Shown: positions 12,510 to 23,013, numbered from the stretch's first letter. The stretch: DNA of 64,000 bases from Cycas panzhihuaensis (GCA_023213395.1 CM041465.1:118985741-119049740), one strand, 5' to 3'. Translations and numbers: made by a program. Notes: generated by a model from the sequence alone, not told the origin.

Positions 12510-13360
12510 CTTCTCTAGTATTAAAGAGGTTATAAAAAAAACTTCCTTCCCCCTTACCTTTTTTTTAACATTACTATAATGACATTTTTGTGGCTTTAGA
12601 TCTAGTAACAAATCCTAGTTATGGGACACCTACAAAGGCCTCTAAATTAAGGCTTAATATTACTATGTAACTTCTTTATTTATTTTTTTTCTTAAATAGT
12701 AAAGTGGCTGCCTCTATAAGGTGATCAAGCCTACATAAGCAACTAATCTACTCCTTTTTTTCATAATAAAAACAACTTTAAAATTTTATTTTATAGTTAC
12801 CTTTAAATTAGGATCTTCATGTTATAAAAATAGGCCCATATACAATAAGAAAATTGGTCATAAAAGGCATATAAATTTGCCTTTTTTTCTTTCATAAAAC
12901 CTCTCTATTATAACTTCAAACTATTCCATGATAGGCTTCAAAATTATCTTTAAAATAACTTCAAAACATACCTTCAAATTGGCTTTTAACCATGACTAAA
13001 AATATGATGAAATAACTTATAAAACAAGCTTTAAACAACCTTTAACAACTCTAAAAATATTATCAAGGATATCATAAAACAACCCCTTAAAATTTTAGAA
13101 ATCTTATTAAATAACAATCCCATAAATATTTAACAAATCTTTGATAAATAACCCTAAAAAAATCTTGAAAAAGGACTCTTCCAATGGACTAAAATAGGTC
13201 ACTAATCAAGCATAAAATTAAGTTCCTAAACTAATATTCAAATGCTATAAACAATAGAAAAATAGGCTCTGAAATCAACAAATGAAATTGGTTATACAGT
13301 AATCCTCAAAGATTTGAACCTTAGGTTCTCATTCCATATTAGAAAATATAAATAGTATCT
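12510..13360. other. AT-rich DNA ending in split family E sequence
   Basis: No coding. The last 27 bases (from 13334) match the sequence beside the E LTR at 4474-4505, and the match resumes at 42501 after the Copia complex. Confidence 0.55.
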
Positions 13361-13726
13361 TGTTGGGATAATGCCCAATTTGTAAGTGTACGTGAGCACC
13401 TTAGGCCTCTCAATGCCACCTTGAGCCTCCCTAGGTCACCTTGGTCCACCTAACATCACTAAATAGTCTCTTACAACTGAGAAAGAGCCACCACAGACAC
13501 CTCAGGTAAGATATTCAATTATTTACATAATAATTTAATATTTTTTTAAATTTTAACATTAGTCAGATTGAGGCGCTTGCTACCTCCCCAAATTTGTTTA
13601 TTTATAGGTGGGGAATACCTCCCTGGTGTTTGTTAATACCACCATTTATATTTTAGAGATTAATTTATACTTCAAGATGATGTCTACTTACTTGTAATCC
13701 TTTCACTCTGCACCTCGAAGCTAACA
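13361..13726 (+). repeat. 5' LTR of the Copia host
   Basis: Begins TGTTGGGATAATGCCCAATT and ends GAAGCTAACA. It matches 42134-42500 along its whole length, with scattered, mostly transition-type differences. Confidence 0.88.
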
Positions 13727-13728
13727 TC

Positions 13729-13740
13729 TAGTATCAAAGC
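13729..13740 (+). promoter_or_regulatory. Primer-binding site of the Copia host
   Basis: TAGTATCAAAGC, two mismatches from the canonical TGGTATCAGAGC complement of initiator-Met tRNA, two bases after the LTR. The first 13 bases equal those of element B's primer site. Confidence 0.7.
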
Positions 13741-14041
13741 ATGTTCAGTTAGGGTTCGGAAGGTTTACGGTAGTTTTACAATAGTATTTGTGGTATCTAT
13801 ATGATATTTTAATTTATTGAATTTCCAACCTTGTTAAACTTTAGAATATCATATAAATTCATTTATATATTTTATTTTTTTCATTTTTGGAACTAAATAT
13901 AGTCGATTTAGAACTCGTTCCTACAACTTGCACACTGATCAGAACAGTATTATATGACTACTCGTTCTGATCGTGATTGAGTCCTCTAGCCATCAGAGAA
14001 CATTGTATGTGATTTCATTGCTTCTGCTGGGAGAAATTTCT
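13741..14041 (+). other. Copia host leader, first segment
   Basis: Non-coding leader after the primer site, interrupted at 14042 by element C. It resumes at 17357. Confidence 0.6.
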
Positions 14042-14252
14042 TGTTGGAATATTAATGCATATTTATTTTGTCCCACATGCAAGTGGGTCCTACTCTTACT
14101 ATATTAACATGTATTATAAATACACAACATAGTGTATCATATGATCATCTGTTGTAAGGATGTTTTGTTAATATAATTTGAACTACCTTAAGGGTACCTG
14201 GAGGTGTTTGTTTTTGTTTGTGAATTATCTTGTGCAAGTTTATTTTCCAACA
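14042..14252 (+). repeat. 5' LTR of element C
   Basis: TG...CA ends (TGTTGG / CCAACA), 211 bp, repeated at 17137-17356 and, on the minus strand, at 62879-63102. Confidence 0.85.
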
Positions 14253-14264
14253 TGGTATCAGAGC
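14253..14264 (+). promoter_or_regulatory. Primer-binding site of element C
   Basis: TGGTATCAGAGC directly abuts the LTR, an exact initiator-Met tRNA complement. Confidence 0.85.
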
Positions 14265-15099
14265 ACCCAGGTCAAGAGAGGTGTTTTTGTTCGGTATCAA
14301 AGCGGTGATTTAGGAGGTGCCATCAAGGGTTGAAAGCAGTCGAGAGAATAAACATTGAAATTTATGAAATGTAATAGAAAAATTAAGACAAAATAGAGTG
14401 TTCTATAAATTTTGAGTGGTTGCACTATAGATATTGGAGTGAAAGTGTAAAAATTACAGCAAAATTAATTTCGGTCCTTTTTTTTTTTTTTTTCTGTCAT
14501 CATATTTTTGGGATAGATCTATAACCTCAACTTCAAAGAGTTATAACTTTAGCTACAGGTATCCAAATGACCTCAAATATTTTTTTATTCTATGCATTTT
14601 TTAATTTACTTTATAATAGAAGTAGTTTGAGGTTGATTAGAGTTTATAGTGAAAAGTTATTAGTAGTTTATTAGAAGGTACTATTATAGTTCTTAGAAAC
14701 CATAATTATGAAATTCTTAAAAGGGGCATAACTTTTAATCTAGATATCAAAATTCAATTTTATCTGCACTGTTAGAATCATATTTTAGAGGTCATCATTT
14801 TCATCCATATTTTATGTATTTTTGAGCTATATTTTTCCCAAAAATAAGTTTTTTAAGAATTTAAGGGTTTCATATTATACTTTTCTTAGCCAAAAAATCA
14901 TTTATCTTGGGGACCAATACATCTATTGTACATATATATTATTGGAAAAGGATGATACTTTTAGATGATGGTGTGAATAAGGTAATATTTATGGATATTG
15001 ATGATGCATTTTTTCATTTATTAAAAGGTTCTTGTTTTGATAATGAAGTAAGTATGTGTTTGTTATATGATGGTGATTTGTTGACAATATTTGAGGCAC

Positions 15100-15560
15100 G
15101 GATATGGTGCTCTCTTACATGTATCTATATGAGAAAGTTTATAAGCAAGAAATGGCATAATTAATGGGTGAGATGAGGTAATTATAGGCTTTCTTGTATG
15201 TAATTTATATGAGAAAATAAGTTGGGTGATGGTGCAATATGAGGTGATTGTTTAAGGCTCTCTTGCGTGTGTTGTACATGGGAGAGTTTTTTTATATGAT
15301 ATTAAGTCATGCTAATGTGAATGTATTTGACACTCTATTAGTGATTTGAGATGCATGATAGTAAATGTTTAATAACAATTTGAGTTCTTTCTTACATGTG
15401 TATATATGAGAAAGTTATTATGACAATGACATAGTGTGGTGATGAAGCAATATTGCATGTGTTTGCATGAATGAGTTGGATGGCATATGGCAACTTAGTG
15501 CTCCTTAGAATGTGATTTATATGAAGGAGCTTTATAGGAATGATAAGGCAAATTTGAGGG
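15100..15560 (+). repeat. Degenerate palindromic repeats in element C leader
   Basis: A motif of the form CTTTCTTACATG...TATATGAGAAAG recurs about five times (near 15110, 15190, 15258, 15390 and 15505). Its two arms are partly complementary, so each copy could form a short hairpin in RNA. The small ORF at 14907-15164 overlaps the first copy and is not supported as a gene. Confidence 0.45.
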
Positions 15561-16016
15561 CAAGAAAAATGGTGATTTCAGGTAATAAAATGCTTGTTAC
15601 ATGTGAGGTTACTGACATGTTTTTAAGGCTGGGATTAGGCATGTTTTGATGATGTGTTCTTTAATTGACTAATGGACAAAGAAGGATGAGTTTGTTGAAG
15701 ATACATGAGCAAACTTTATTGAGTGGTGTAGTGGCATGACTTGTGTTTTGGGTAATTAAGTGTGATGTGGTATGTCTTGGTAATTTAATGGCGACATATA
15801 GCATGTATGATTATTGTGAAATTTATGAGGCATTGATTTGATGAAGTGAGTGTTTTAGATTCTATGTGACTATTTATGAGAAATAGATAAGGTGATGATG
15901 TGGCGATGAAGTCAGTGATGTGAGGGACATTAGACATGAGAAAGTTTATTGAGATTGATTAATAGGTGAATTTGTTGATTAAAAAAGGGACATTATTTAG
16001 AGGTACATTTACAATC

Positions 16017-17112
16017 ATGGAAGAAAATGATGTGGTTATGTATGTTCATGAAATAAATGAATATTACTTAAGGGATTCATTTCTTCAGATACCTAAGTAT
16101 AATGGAGAAAACTACTTCTTTTGGACGATTAAAATAAGATGTTTTTTCATAACTAGAGGTTTATGGAAGCTTATTACTGATGGATATGATATCCCTAATG
16201 ATAAAAAAGGAAAGGAAATACTTGAGAAGAAAGACAAAAAGACATTCATCATGATTCTTGTTGCATTAAACAAGGTTGATCTTCCTTCTACATATCATTT
16301 CATCATTCCTAATATTCAACATTGAAGTACTACTAAGGAAGCTTGGGATTTTTTAAGGGATGTATTTGAACAAACTCCTGAAGAGATACAACGAATGTTT
16401 GAAAAGGCAATTAAGGTCAATGATGGTTATGGTACATGTACAAAGAATGAAGAAAATATTATCAACACTGATGAAACGATATGTCATGATGAAGAATGTT
16501 TGAATATTGATAAAACTACTACTGAACATATGACTGAATATATTGATGAGACTACAACTATTGATAAAGACATTGAAGCGATAAAGGTTTATTTAGATGA
16601 CACCATGATTTTAAGAGAAACTGAATTGAATTTGATGGTCCTATAGAAGATGAGTCTTGGATTGATTCAAGTCTAAATGATGTTCCTTCTTTGAGCATTG
16701 ATTCAAATTCAAAGAGAATGCAAGTTGATCAAGATTCTGCTCCAAAGGTTAAAGAGATCACTATTATACATGGTGATCAAAAATTTATATAGGATAATGA
16801 TGATAATCAAGTTGCATTTGAAAATGGTTACTTACAAGATCTAAATCAAAATCAGACTAGACCAAGCACAATAAAGAATCAGAATTTGCACCTACTAGAG
16901 CTTCTACAACAACGACATCACTATATAATGGAAGATAGAAATCAAGTTAAGGACATCATCCTACAAAGGCATCAATACATAATTGAAGATGAAAAATAAG
17001 TTAAAGACATCATTCTACAACAAAGACATCTCTACAAGATTGAAGGCAAGGATCAAGTTGAAGACATCATCTTTTAGACATTTCCAAGGATAAGGCATTA
17101 TAAATATAAATA
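16017..17112 (+). pseudogene. Gag-like gene of element C (UBN2 type plus ED-x-NQ repeats)
   Basis: Start chosen at MEENDVVMYVHE. The first 150 codons resemble the Copia gag (DUF4219/UBN2): PKYNGENYFFWTIKIRCFF, then after a stop EAWDFLRDVFEQTPEE. A long acidic, Thr/Glu-rich linker follows. The C terminus has three consecutive copies of a unit like RHHYIMEDRNQVKDIILQ. The same order is conserved in the minus-strand copy at 63126-64000. Stops at 16323, 16644, 16789 and near 16996 and a shift after 16620 break it. The role of the repeat unit is unknown to me. Confidence 0.78.
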
Positions 17113-17136
17113 ACCTGAATGTGCATTAAGGGGGAG

Positions 17137-17356
17137 TGTTAGAATATTAATACATATTTATTTTATCTAACATGTAAGTGGGTTCCACTCTTACTATATT
17201 AACACATATTATAAATACACAATATAGTGTATCATATGATCATCTATTGTAAGAATGTTTTATTAATACAATTTGAGGTACCTTAAAGGTACCATTTGGT
17301 CCTAGAGGTGTTTATTTCTGTTTGTGAATTATCTTATGCAGGTTTATTTTCCAACA
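17137..17356 (+). repeat. 3' LTR of element C
   Basis: 220-bp direct repeat of 14042-14252, preceded by the purine tract at 17128-17136, and carrying a small insertion near GGTACCATTTGGTCC relative to the 5' copy. Confidence 0.85.
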
Positions 17357-17574
17357 TCTCTATAAGAGTACAGCTTGCCATTTGTAGTCTGTTTCACTTT
17401 GTTGCTTTGTTCTGAGCCTACAAGTAACCATTTGGCACAAATGTTCACCAGTGCCTTGCTATCCAGGATGCCCAATTATCTCTAAAGTTGATGAGAAATA
17501 GTACCTCCTCTAGAGATTTTGAATCACATATGCTTCCTCACCCACATCTATTTACATTACACCATTTTTACACA

Positions 17575-17576
<2 letters not shown>
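17357..17576 (+). other. Copia host leader, second segment
   Basis: Unique-looking, non-coding sequence between element C and a microsatellite, taken as continuation of the host leader because of the nesting order. Confidence 0.5.
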
Positions 17577-17617
<41 letters not shown>

Positions 17618-17656
17618 CTCTGTGTGTGTGTGTGTATATATATGTGTGTGTGTGTG
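17577..17656. repeat. Microsatellite (CA)n-(TA)n-(TG)n
   Basis: A CA run, TA run, TG run, TA run and TG run in order. The CA and TG halves are mutually complementary, so the block is an imperfect palindrome. It ends exactly where element A starts. The ORF 17519-17755 merely reads through it. Confidence 0.9.
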
Positions 17657-18018
17657 TGTAGAAAAAATACAGAACATAAAAGAGATAATTGTAAATCAAT
17701 ACATCATTGTTGCATAAATAAGAAAGCTTTGTATTCAATCCATTGTTGTGAATAGAGTATTACAAATGTCCAAAATGAAGGTGGTCTCTAAAGGCACTAG
17801 GGTTACACACCCCTCAAAATATATAGTTTGGGGGAGGAGGGAAACTCCTCAACCCCTGAAATTTAAATAATAATAAAATAATAACTTAACTTAAATCAAA
17901 TTAAACTTACCTTATACTTACCTACACATGTGAGCACCCATATGTGTAAATTGATGAGTGTGAGGTGTGCACTCCTGGTTAGAAGGTGGGGGTGGGGTGA
18001 TGAGCATTAACCCCAACA
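17657..18018 (-). repeat. 3' LTR of element A
   Basis: Ends ATTAACCCCAACA. Strongly similar to 23014-23401 and to both B LTRs, including the shared block GAGGAGGGAAACTCCTCAAC. Confidence 0.87.
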
Positions 18019-18266
18019 TTCTTCCCCTTAATGATCATCACAAATAATGTCTTCTCTTTGAACTTGTGAAATTTATACTTGAAAAAAACTTTAAAAATTT
18101 ATATTTTAGCTTGATCATTATCAACTTGCTTTATCCTTTTACCAATATGTCTGTCTTCGCCATTGAATGGTGCAAAAAAACTATAAGTAAATATAGCTTC
18201 ATTGAAATGTGGAGGTATGGCTATAAGTTTGACTTTGTCAACTAGAACATTAAGGAAACTTTAAAC

Positions 18267-18743
18267 TTAAACTTTGTCTTCTGAAAAGTTTGTATTATGA
18301 ACAATTGTCATATCATCATATCTCTCCCCCTCAAATGGAGGATCATGTTCTTGTACAACAAGATAATCATGCATTTGATTTGAATCTTCCTTGGACTTTT
18401 CATTACAATTCACTTGTTCTAGCACCTGTCTCACATGCTCAACATCAATATTAAATGCATTGAGGGTATCTTCCCCATAAGTAGAAATTAAAATATCCCA
18501 CACAAATTTAGAAGTTGTTAATTCACAAACTTTAGAAAAAATATTATCATTTATAGTGCAAAATATTAATGCTAAGACTTCATTATCTTTTTTAAAGTTT
18601 TCCTTAATACTAACATCATAGTCATTCTATAAGTAAGTCCAAAGATCATGTGTAATAAAATAATTTTACATATTCTTATGCCATAGTGAGAAATTATGGC
18701 CATCAAAGATAGGAAATTGCACTTGATCAAGATTGATTGCCAC
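18267..18743 (-). pseudogene. Copia-type gag remnant of element A
   Basis: Minus-strand translation resembles DUF4219/UBN2 gag proteins: INLDQVQFPIFDGHNFSLWH, then SIKENFKKDNEVLALIFC and VCELTTSKFVWDILISTYGE. The expected start codon is GTG here, where B has ATG at the same place. Two stops lie before the open part at 18267-18503. Gag would form the retrotransposon capsid. Confidence 0.75.
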
Positions 18744-20263
18744 TTTTCAGAAAAATTTAGTACATAAAAAGAAATATGCTTTTACTAGGTCAAAAAAGTT
18801 AATAAATCAATAAACTTATATGATTTTGAATGTAATGCCCTTTGAAAATGAAAAAATGCCTTAGAAAGTGAATGTAAAGTAAATGATCTTTTCAACAAGA
18901 ATGAATAAAATGACTTTAAAATAAATGACAAACTTATAAGATCTAATTTTAGATAAAATTTAAAATAATTTATAGATCCAATTGACTTATCACTTGCTTT
19001 ATGATTAATTTCTATTAGGATATCCTGAAAGCTCAAGTCTAACAACTTCAAAGCTATACTAAATAAAGTCAAAATAAAGTGAAACTTTACCAGTATGAAG
19101 ATCAATAAAATAACTATTCAATGGAATTGACTGTTTTTAAAATGGGTTCCTAAAAGTCAAGACTTAATGAACCAAGGTTACAATCCTCTTTTTGAGCCTT
19201 AATAGGAGCCTGGGGCTCAAAATAATATAAAAATACTAGTAAAATATTTATAGAATGCTGTAAAATGATCAATTATAGTTTATAAGGTTTATCAATATAC
19301 TTTTCAATTAAAAACTTTAATAAATAATATATAAAAAGTGTGTAATAATGGCAGATTGGAGACTATTAAGTACCTCAACTTTGATGGATTTGAAAATCAG
19401 CAAAAACACTTCAAAACTTATAAAAAACAGTGTCAGTTCGAAAAGGAGTGAGTCAATTTCCTAATGAAACTAATATAATTGAATTTTAATATAAAATAGA
19501 AAAGTTATAATAAAAATGGCAACAAGTACTTTTATGTGAATATGTTTAAAAAATGTTGAAAAACACTAAAGTGTCACTTTGTTCGATTAAAATAATATAC
19601 GAAACTAATAGAATTGAATTTTGACGTAAAACAGAAAAGTTATAATAAAAATGGCAACAAGTACTTTTATGTGAATATGTTTTAAAATTGTTGAAAAATA
19701 ATAAAGTGTCACTTTGTTCGATTAAAATAATGATTAAAATAAGTCTTAAAAAATGAAATAAATAAATGGTAATAAAGTTTGTTGATAAGAGATGACTACA
19801 TAATAGATCTAGGCATAAAACAATCTCCTAGTGACAAAATATAATCTAACAAGAAAAGGTTTTTATAAAAAAGTTTAAAATGGCTTAAAAAATGAATGAC
19901 TGACTTTAAATTGACTGAAAATAGGTCAAATAAGCTTAAATTGGTCATATGACTAGTCAAAATCATACCTCAGAAAATTCTTAATGTAATGGAATAGGTT
20001 TTGTCATAAACCGATGACTTAGTGAAGAAATATAATAAAAAAATATCAGTTACCCTATGTAAAATAAAAACTAAATAATAAATAAAAAGAAAAAATGTTA
20101 TAAAGTTATGAGTCCCCTTTCAAATAAGCTAAAGGTCACTTGGAAATGGTCACATAACCGAGGGCTAATGTCTTGAAGGGGCTAGGGTTTTAAAATGCAG
20201 ATTTGAAACTATATATAATTTAATTTAATATTTTTTAAACTTTATAAAAATAAAAAAAATAAA

Positions 20264-20566
20264 ATGTTTGAAGAAGAAAAAAAATGCCATGAATGTTGTC
20301 ACTGCCACCCTGAACATTGCCAACCTTGCCACGCCTACTGTCACACCACTGCTGCAGAGAGATCATCGTTGGGAGCTGTAACCTGCGCAGATAAAGACAT
20401 TATTGCAGGAACAGATTACAGACTTGCATTTATGAAGATTGGAGCAGTCAATGTAGCTACAGGATTTGCATACATAGAATTTGGCAACACAAAGGTCATA
20501 GTATCCATGTTTGGTCCAAGAGAAAGTAAGAAGGCATAAGCATATAGTGATATTAGTAGGTTGATT
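20264..20566 (+). pseudogene. Fragment of exosome subunit MTR3/RRP41-like gene
   Basis: An open frame of 91 codons whose residues 52-91 (from 20417) resemble the start of the RNase PH fold in plant MTR3/RRP41-like exosome proteins, with FGNTKVIVSMFGPRESKK as the key block. After a TAA the same frame continues [10 protein letters not shown], also expected in the family, so the stop is secondary. The intact protein is part of the RNA-degrading exosome ring; only about 50 residues are present. The first 50 codons are Cys/His-rich (13 Cys or His between residues 8 and 27) and are not part of that family. Confidence 0.82.
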
Positions 20567-20585
20567 TGTAGTAGAACTACAGAGT

Positions 20586-20772
20586 AAGCTCAACTATTTC
20601 GATGAATTGGAGAATATTACCACTCAGTTTTATTCTCCAAGTATTAGCATTGGAAGCATACACTTTTTGCCTTTGCTGAAACAGCTTGATGAGTGTATCT
20701 CATATGTTGGGAATAACCCACAGTATGCAGATTCTGATGTTTAGCTTGTTAAGTTTTGACAACTTCAGTCAT
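20586..20772 (+). pseudogene. COG3: Fragment of conserved oligomeric Golgi complex subunit 3 gene
   Basis: About 60 codons in one frame: [35 protein letters not shown] and, through TAG and TGA codons, a degenerate form of the following LKFRQLQSRA stretch. This is the Sec34/COG3 region of the tethering complex for retrograde Golgi vesicles. Both stops sit where single C-to-T or similar changes would create them. It begins within 20 bases of the end of the exosome fragment and runs straight on. Confidence 0.85.
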
Positions 20773-20860
20773 AAGCATCATCGACGTATCGCCAGCAAAA
20801 AATTTACTTTATGTACCACTTTTAAGTAGCTTGATAGTCTCTCAAGTATGTAGCTATGAG

Positions 20861-21420
20861 GGAAGTGCATTGCAGGGATTAAAGTTTAGTGGGGACACAT
20901 ATTCTAAATTGGTATGCAAAATAATTTATAGTTGGCACGAAGCTATATCACCCCACTTAGCAGCTTATAAAGAGGAATGTGTGGTGGGAGATGATACGGT
21001 GATTGAATCGCTACAGAATTATCTGGGGGAATTTAATAGGAGTAAATGCACGAATAAAAATAATAAGTGGAGTATTATTGAAGCAGTGGGAGTGTAGCCA
21101 ACCCTGGGCCCTTTGGGACCCTTCAATGCAACCTTTACAGGCCTTTTATGTTTCCTGTCATACTTGTTGGAGATGGGAGACTTGGTGGTATATCTAGAAC
21201 TATTTCAACATATGAGAGTTTATATCTTCAAGGCTATGACATCAATGCTATTATAGTGGTGGATAATGGTCTTTTAAATGAGAAGTCTTTATTAACATAT
21301 TTACATAATAGGCTCACAGAGATGTGCATAAAAACTCTATCATACAACTGTTTGATGCTTGTGTTAGCTGGTGGACTCAAGGACCTGATGTTATTTTGCA
21401 AGTTGATATTTTGCAGGATT
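20861..21420 (+). pseudogene. Fragment of bifunctional biotin-synthesis gene BIO3-BIO1
   Basis: Resembles plant dethiobiotin synthetase / diaminopelargonate aminotransferase (mitochondrial). Frame 1 holds KLVCKIIYSWHEAISPHLAA. A +1 shift near 21095 leads to GTLQCNLYRPF, then ILVGDGRLGGIS and a stretch to LLTYLHNR. A second shift leads to LFDACVSWWTQGPD, which belongs to the aminotransferase half. About 80 residues expected between the last two are missing, as if an exon or more were skipped. Neither enzyme could be active. Confidence 0.87.
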
Positions 21421-21454
21421 TCTTAGGAATTTGTAGAGAATTGAGAAATAAATG

Positions 21455-21615
21455 AACTAGGCACCTGAAGAAGATGCCAAACCTGACGTGCTTAGTGTGG
21501 ATTATAGGTAACAACAATAATATAAAGATGATTCTGCATCAAATAGTGCTTCCTTGAGACTCAATGATGGTGAATCAGCTGGATACGATGGACCAAATAT
21601 ACAAATCGGTATCAA
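21455..21615 (+). pseudogene. Unassigned coding-like fragment
   Basis: One plus-strand frame reads APEEDAKPDVLSVDYR, two stops, then DDSASNSASLRLNDGESAGY and DGPNIQIG. The composition is that of a real acidic, Ser/Asn-rich protein segment and not of the surrounding AT-rich DNA. I do not recognise the source gene. It follows the BIO fragment directly and is probably a fourth captured piece. Confidence 0.5.
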
Positions 21616-22049
21616 ATATAAACTGAAAACAAGTAGCAAGGCCTTTAATTTCATTTGTAGGAAATAACTAGAGTTTAATTTCTTTCTACTATTACAATTT
21701 TTATTATTTTCTTAAGCTACTTGTAATTGTTTCAATGCCTACAAAATAGAGGAAAGAATATAATATACAGGTGTTATATTCTTTTTGTAAAGAATGTAAT
21801 TAATTGGTAGTTATCAATGATGATTTTTTTGAATAACAGTTGCCACACATAGAAGGCCACAATTTTGTATTTTCAAAGGCATATAGCATATGTATTCAAT
21901 ATTTAACCATACAAAGATTATGCTATAAAACCAGAAAATTTTTAAATATGTTGAAGAAAATATATCAAATAAATAAAATACATATATGTTTGTATCTAAA
22001 ATATTTCAAATATGTGAAGTAGATATACCAAATAACTAAGAAATATATA

Positions 22050-22640
22050 TTTAAATCTAGAAATGAAATTGAAGAACTTGGTAATATAGTTGTAGCAAAC
22101 TTGCAATAAAAATTAGACTTCTAAAGATGAGATCTTCTTCCACACAAGTCGAAACTTCAAGTAGATTTCTCCAGTATGTAGATCTACTATAATATATGGC
22201 TTGTTGGGATGAATATATAATAAAACTTGTAGATCTGAAAAAAGAACTTAAAAGAATGATCAAATATATGAAAAAATATACAGATCTGAAAGAAAATTTG
22301 AATAAGTATTACAGATCTAAAGTAAATATGGAAGATCTGTAGCTAATATTATAGATCTGAAAGAATATATAGCAGATCTAAAGTAAATATTGTAGATATA
22401 TAGCCAATATTGTAGATCTAAAATAAATCAACTAGAAAATGGTGAAATAGTTAATAAAATAAACAGATCTGAAAAATATATAGTAGATCTGAAGAAAATG
22501 CAAATAGATATTGTAGATCTGAAACAAAATAAACCAAAAAATTGTCAAATATTTAGTAAAATGAGAAGATCTGAAGGATATATAGCAAATCTAAAGAAAA
22601 CTTTAAATAACTACTACTTGTAGCTATGCTTCTATATAGA
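22050..22640 (-). repeat. AGATCTGAA-rich repeats in element A leader
   Basis: The string AGATCTGAA or AGATCTAAA recurs more than twelve times, in loosely repeated units related to the regular 92-bp array of element B, but without fixed spacing. Confidence 0.7.
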
Positions 22641-22998
22641 TCGAAAGAAATATTAGATAAATAGATAAGAAATGCTTGAAAAATATCAAATATTTGATAA
22701 AAATATAAATCTTGTTGATAAAAAAGTCTTGTAGAGTGATAAAAGCTTGATATTTACTGTTTACTGTTATACATCTGCATAAATCTAGAAAAAATATAAA
22801 ATATGTTTGTTATCTTTTAAGAATAACTCAAGAATAAGCAGATTTGATAAAAAATATAAAAAACTTGCTAATAAACATTGCAAAAAATGAATATAATCGA
22901 TATTTCTTACTAGCTTGAGTAAATCTACTTTAAATGCTAATAAATCTTATTGCTCTTCATAAAAATCCCAATAGGAGATGCAATAGCCTAGCAATCTC

Positions 22999-23011
22999 TG
23001 CTTTGATACCA
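22999..23011 (-). promoter_or_regulatory. Primer-binding site of element A
   Basis: Minus strand TGGTATCAAAGCA, one mismatch from the initiator-Met tRNA complement, two bases from the 5' LTR. Confidence 0.8.
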
Positions 23012-23013
23012 AA

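Larger units (their letters stand above)
14042..17356 (+). mobile_element. Gag-only LTR element, family C copy 1
   Basis: LTRs of 211 and 220 bp start TGTTGGAATATTAATG and TGTTAGAATATTAATA. A perfect initiator-Met primer site (14253-14264) and a purine tract AAGGGGGAG just before the 3' LTR give plus orientation. Flanks read TTTCT (14037-14041) and TCTCT (17357-17361), a likely 5-bp duplication with one change. The 2.9-kb interior has a long non-coding leader and one gag-like gene, with no protease, integrase or RT, so it is non-autonomous. A second copy lies at 62879 onward on the other strand. Confidence 0.85.
20141..21940 (+). other. Captured block of host gene fragments in element A
   Basis: Left of about 20141 and right of about 21940, A matches B (53870-53900 and from about 53937). 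Between these points B has only about 40 bp. The A-specific block carries, in order and all on the plus strand, pieces resembling an exosome PH-ring subunit, COG3, BIO3-BIO1 and an unassigned acidic protein. No introns are visible between matched residues. Its strand is opposite to the element's own gag. Exact capture ends are uncertain. Confidence 0.8.

Noticed and set aside
15966-16016. Upstream start for the family C gag
   Set aside because: The frame is open from 15966, but the stretch before MEENDV is not gag-like, so the ATG at 16017 was preferred.
20141-21940. Helitron insertion as the carrier of the gene fragments
   Set aside because: I looked for a TC start and a hairpin followed by CTRR at the block edges and saw no convincing pair. 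It remains possible if the ends are decayed.
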